A stretch of DNA of 12,792 nt. Origin: Candidatus Kaiserbacteria bacterium (GTDB lineage Bacteria; Patescibacteriota; Minisyncoccia; Phycocordibacterales; UBA2100). Each line of letters opens with the position of its first letter. Position 1 is the first letter of the stretch. The position numbers and the translations under genes are program-made. The notes under the pieces were generated by a model. The model was not told the DNA's origin and searched no databases. It was given only the letters and a program-made list of their open reading frames with translations. The stretch is taken from positions 1-12,792 of the forward strand of contig JAFAPB010000013.1 of the NCBI GenBank assembly GCA_019247335.1. Reading direction: 5' to 3'. Shown here in pieces: positions 12,125-12,792 of the stretch.

Positions 12125-12513
12125 CGGACAACGCCCCGACCATACTCATTGTTGATGACGATAAATTCCTCCTCGACATGTACACGATGAAATTCACAAA
12201 GGAAGGCTTCGTCGTCCATGCGTGCCTCTCGGTCAACGACGCGATCGATGTGCTGCGCGGCGGCTTCAAGGCGGATGCCATCGTCTTCGACCTCACGATG
12301 CCGGAGCGCGACGGCTATTCCTTTCTGCAGAGCCTGCGCGACGAACACCTCGCCGAGAGCGCGAAGAAGATCGCGCTCACGAATCAGAATTCCGACGGCG
12401 AGAAAGCAAAGGCAATGGAGCTTGGCGCCGATGACTACCTCATCAAGGCGACGATGATCCCGTCAGAGGTCGTAGCGCACGTGCGCGGCACGATCGGAAA
12501 GAGCGCGCATTAG
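12121..12513 (+). CDS. Single-domain response regulator (CheY-like receiver)
   Basis: This 130-residue protein is one receiver domain with no output domain. The acidic pocket D12-D13-D14, phospho-acceptor D57 (VFDLTMPERDG), the switch Thr T87 (IALTNQN) and the conserved K109 (DDYLIKA) are all present, so it should be phosphorylatable. No histidine kinase lies in the window. It is translationally coupled to pilB by an ATGA overlap and precedes pilT. This suggests that it tunes extension or retraction by protein contact, as PilG/PilH- or CheY-like receivers do in other pilus and motility systems; that role is inferred from position. Confidence 0.93.
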   Translation: MTDNAPTILIVDDDKFLLDMYTMKFTKEGFVVHACLSVNDAIDVLRGGFKADAIVFDLTMPERDGYSFLQSLRDEHLAESAKKIALTNQNSDGEKAKAMELGADDYLIKATMIPSEVVAHVRGTIGKSAH

Positions 12514-12519
12514 TACACA

Positions 12520-12547
12520 GTGCGCGCGAGGGGAGCGCGCCGCGCAC
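12520..12547. repeat. GC-rich inverted repeat between the response regulator and pilT
   Basis: GTGCGCG (12520-12526) pairs with CGCGCAC (12541-12547). An alternative inner pairing is GCGCGC (12522-12527) with GCGCGC (12535-12540) around a GAGGGGA loop. It starts 7 nt after the response-regulator stop and ends 2 nt before the pilT -10. It could attenuate read-through into pilT, but there is no U-tract. Confidence 0.4.
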
Positions 12548-12549
12548 GA

Positions 12550-12555
12550 TATAAT
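12550..12555 (+). promoter_or_regulatory. -10 element of pilT
   Basis: This is a perfect TATAAT, 9 nt upstream of the ATG at 12565, with a predicted leader of about 3 nt. It implies that pilT can be transcribed separately from the pilM-pilB block. Confidence 0.55.
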
Positions 12556-12564
12556 TACTTATCC

Positions 12565-12792
12565 ATGGACTACGTCGCGCAGCTGAAAAAATACGTCAAC
12601 GTCGTCGCGCACGAAGGCGCGTCCGACTTGCATTTCTCGACGGGCGCGCATCCGACCGTGCGCGTCGCGGGGCAGCTCACCCCGATGCTCAAGGAAGAGA
12701 TCCTGAAGCCTGAAGATACGAAAGGCTACCTGCACGTGCTCTTGAACCCGGATCAGGAAAAGCGCTTCTATGCGGAGCAGGAGATCGATTTC
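12565..12792 (+). CDS. pilT: Type IV pilus retraction ATPase PilT (N-terminal fragment)
   Basis: The window ends inside this gene; 76 residues are visible. They form the PAS-like N-terminal domain of PilT, with the family motif GASDLHFSTGAHPTVRV (18-34), then a GQL turn and the start of the EQEIDF strand (71-76). PilT depolymerises the pilus and powers retraction. No ATPase motif is yet in view, so PilU or another PilT-like paralog cannot be excluded. It has its own perfect -10. Order after pilB and the receiver matches Patescibacterial pilus loci as I know them. Confidence 0.85.
   Translation, partial: MDYVAQLKKYVNVVAHEGASDLHFSTGAHPTVRVAGQLTPMLKEEILKPEDTKGYLHVLLNPDQEKRFYAEQEIDF

Noticed and set aside
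1..12792. CRISPR array, riboswitch, rRNA or replication origin
   Set aside because: No regularly spaced direct repeats, no recognisable riboswitch core, no rRNA sequence and no clustered DnaA-box pattern were seen on either strand; no gap over 300 bases without a gene exists.

Overview
The window reads as a chromosomal segment of a member of the Candidate Phyla Radiation (Patescibacteria, most likely Paceibacteria/Parcubacteria). Three things point there: a small DUF5652-type membrane protein, a type IV pilus operon in the order pilM-pilN-pilO-(pilP-like)-pilB-response regulator-pilT, and very tight packing with no Shine-Dalgarno sequence at a usable distance from any start. Assignment below that level is not possible from the window alone. 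Base composition is uneven. Hand counts of single 60-base lines give 27 G+C at 6181-6240 (lycopene-cyclase-like gene) and 43 G+C at 11041-11100 (pilB).

Layout. Positions 3-242 (+) hold the 3' end of a membrane protein, perhaps an MFS transporter. It converges stop-to-stop on a minus-strand pair: an endonuclease/exonuclease/phosphatase (EEP) family hydrolase (567-1322) and DUF5652 (243-530). A 46-bp divergent promoter region separates the hydrolase from a plus-strand FAD-dependent monooxygenase (1369-2496). A COG4705-like multi-span membrane protein with a C-terminal helical domain follows (2532-3776). Then come 144 non-coding bases with two strong inverted repeats and a near-exact copy of the 3' end of the adjacent tRNA-Ser(GCU) (3921-4007, -). 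The minus strand then carries, read in transcription order from 7081 down: a ComF-family phosphoribosyltransferase, a lycopene-cyclase-domain membrane protein, a 117-residue membrane protein that resembles half a cyclase, and a second FAD-dependent monooxygenase that overlaps it by ATGA. From 7114 everything is on the plus strand: pterin-4a-carbinolamine dehydratase, then the pilus genes to the window end, where pilT is cut.

How the genes work together. The pilus block should form one assembly machine. PilM, PilN, PilO and the PilP-like protein make the inner-membrane alignment platform. PilB powers extension and PilT retraction. A CheY-like receiver sits translationally coupled between the two motors. 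The minus-strand cyclase-like/FAD block, together with the paralogous FAD enzyme at 1369-2496, looks like a small isoprenoid or carotenoid tailoring set. No phytoene synthase, desaturase or rhodopsin is present in the window, so the substrate would have to come from elsewhere in the genome or from a host.

The most striking non-coding signal is recurrent. A TATAAT-like -10 hexamer lies 6-9 nt upstream of the start codon of nine genes, which would put transcription starts within 0-3 nt of the ATG. Genes inside the pilus operon instead start 0-5 nt after the previous stop, or overlap it. Together these suggest a largely leaderless and reinitiation-based expression logic.
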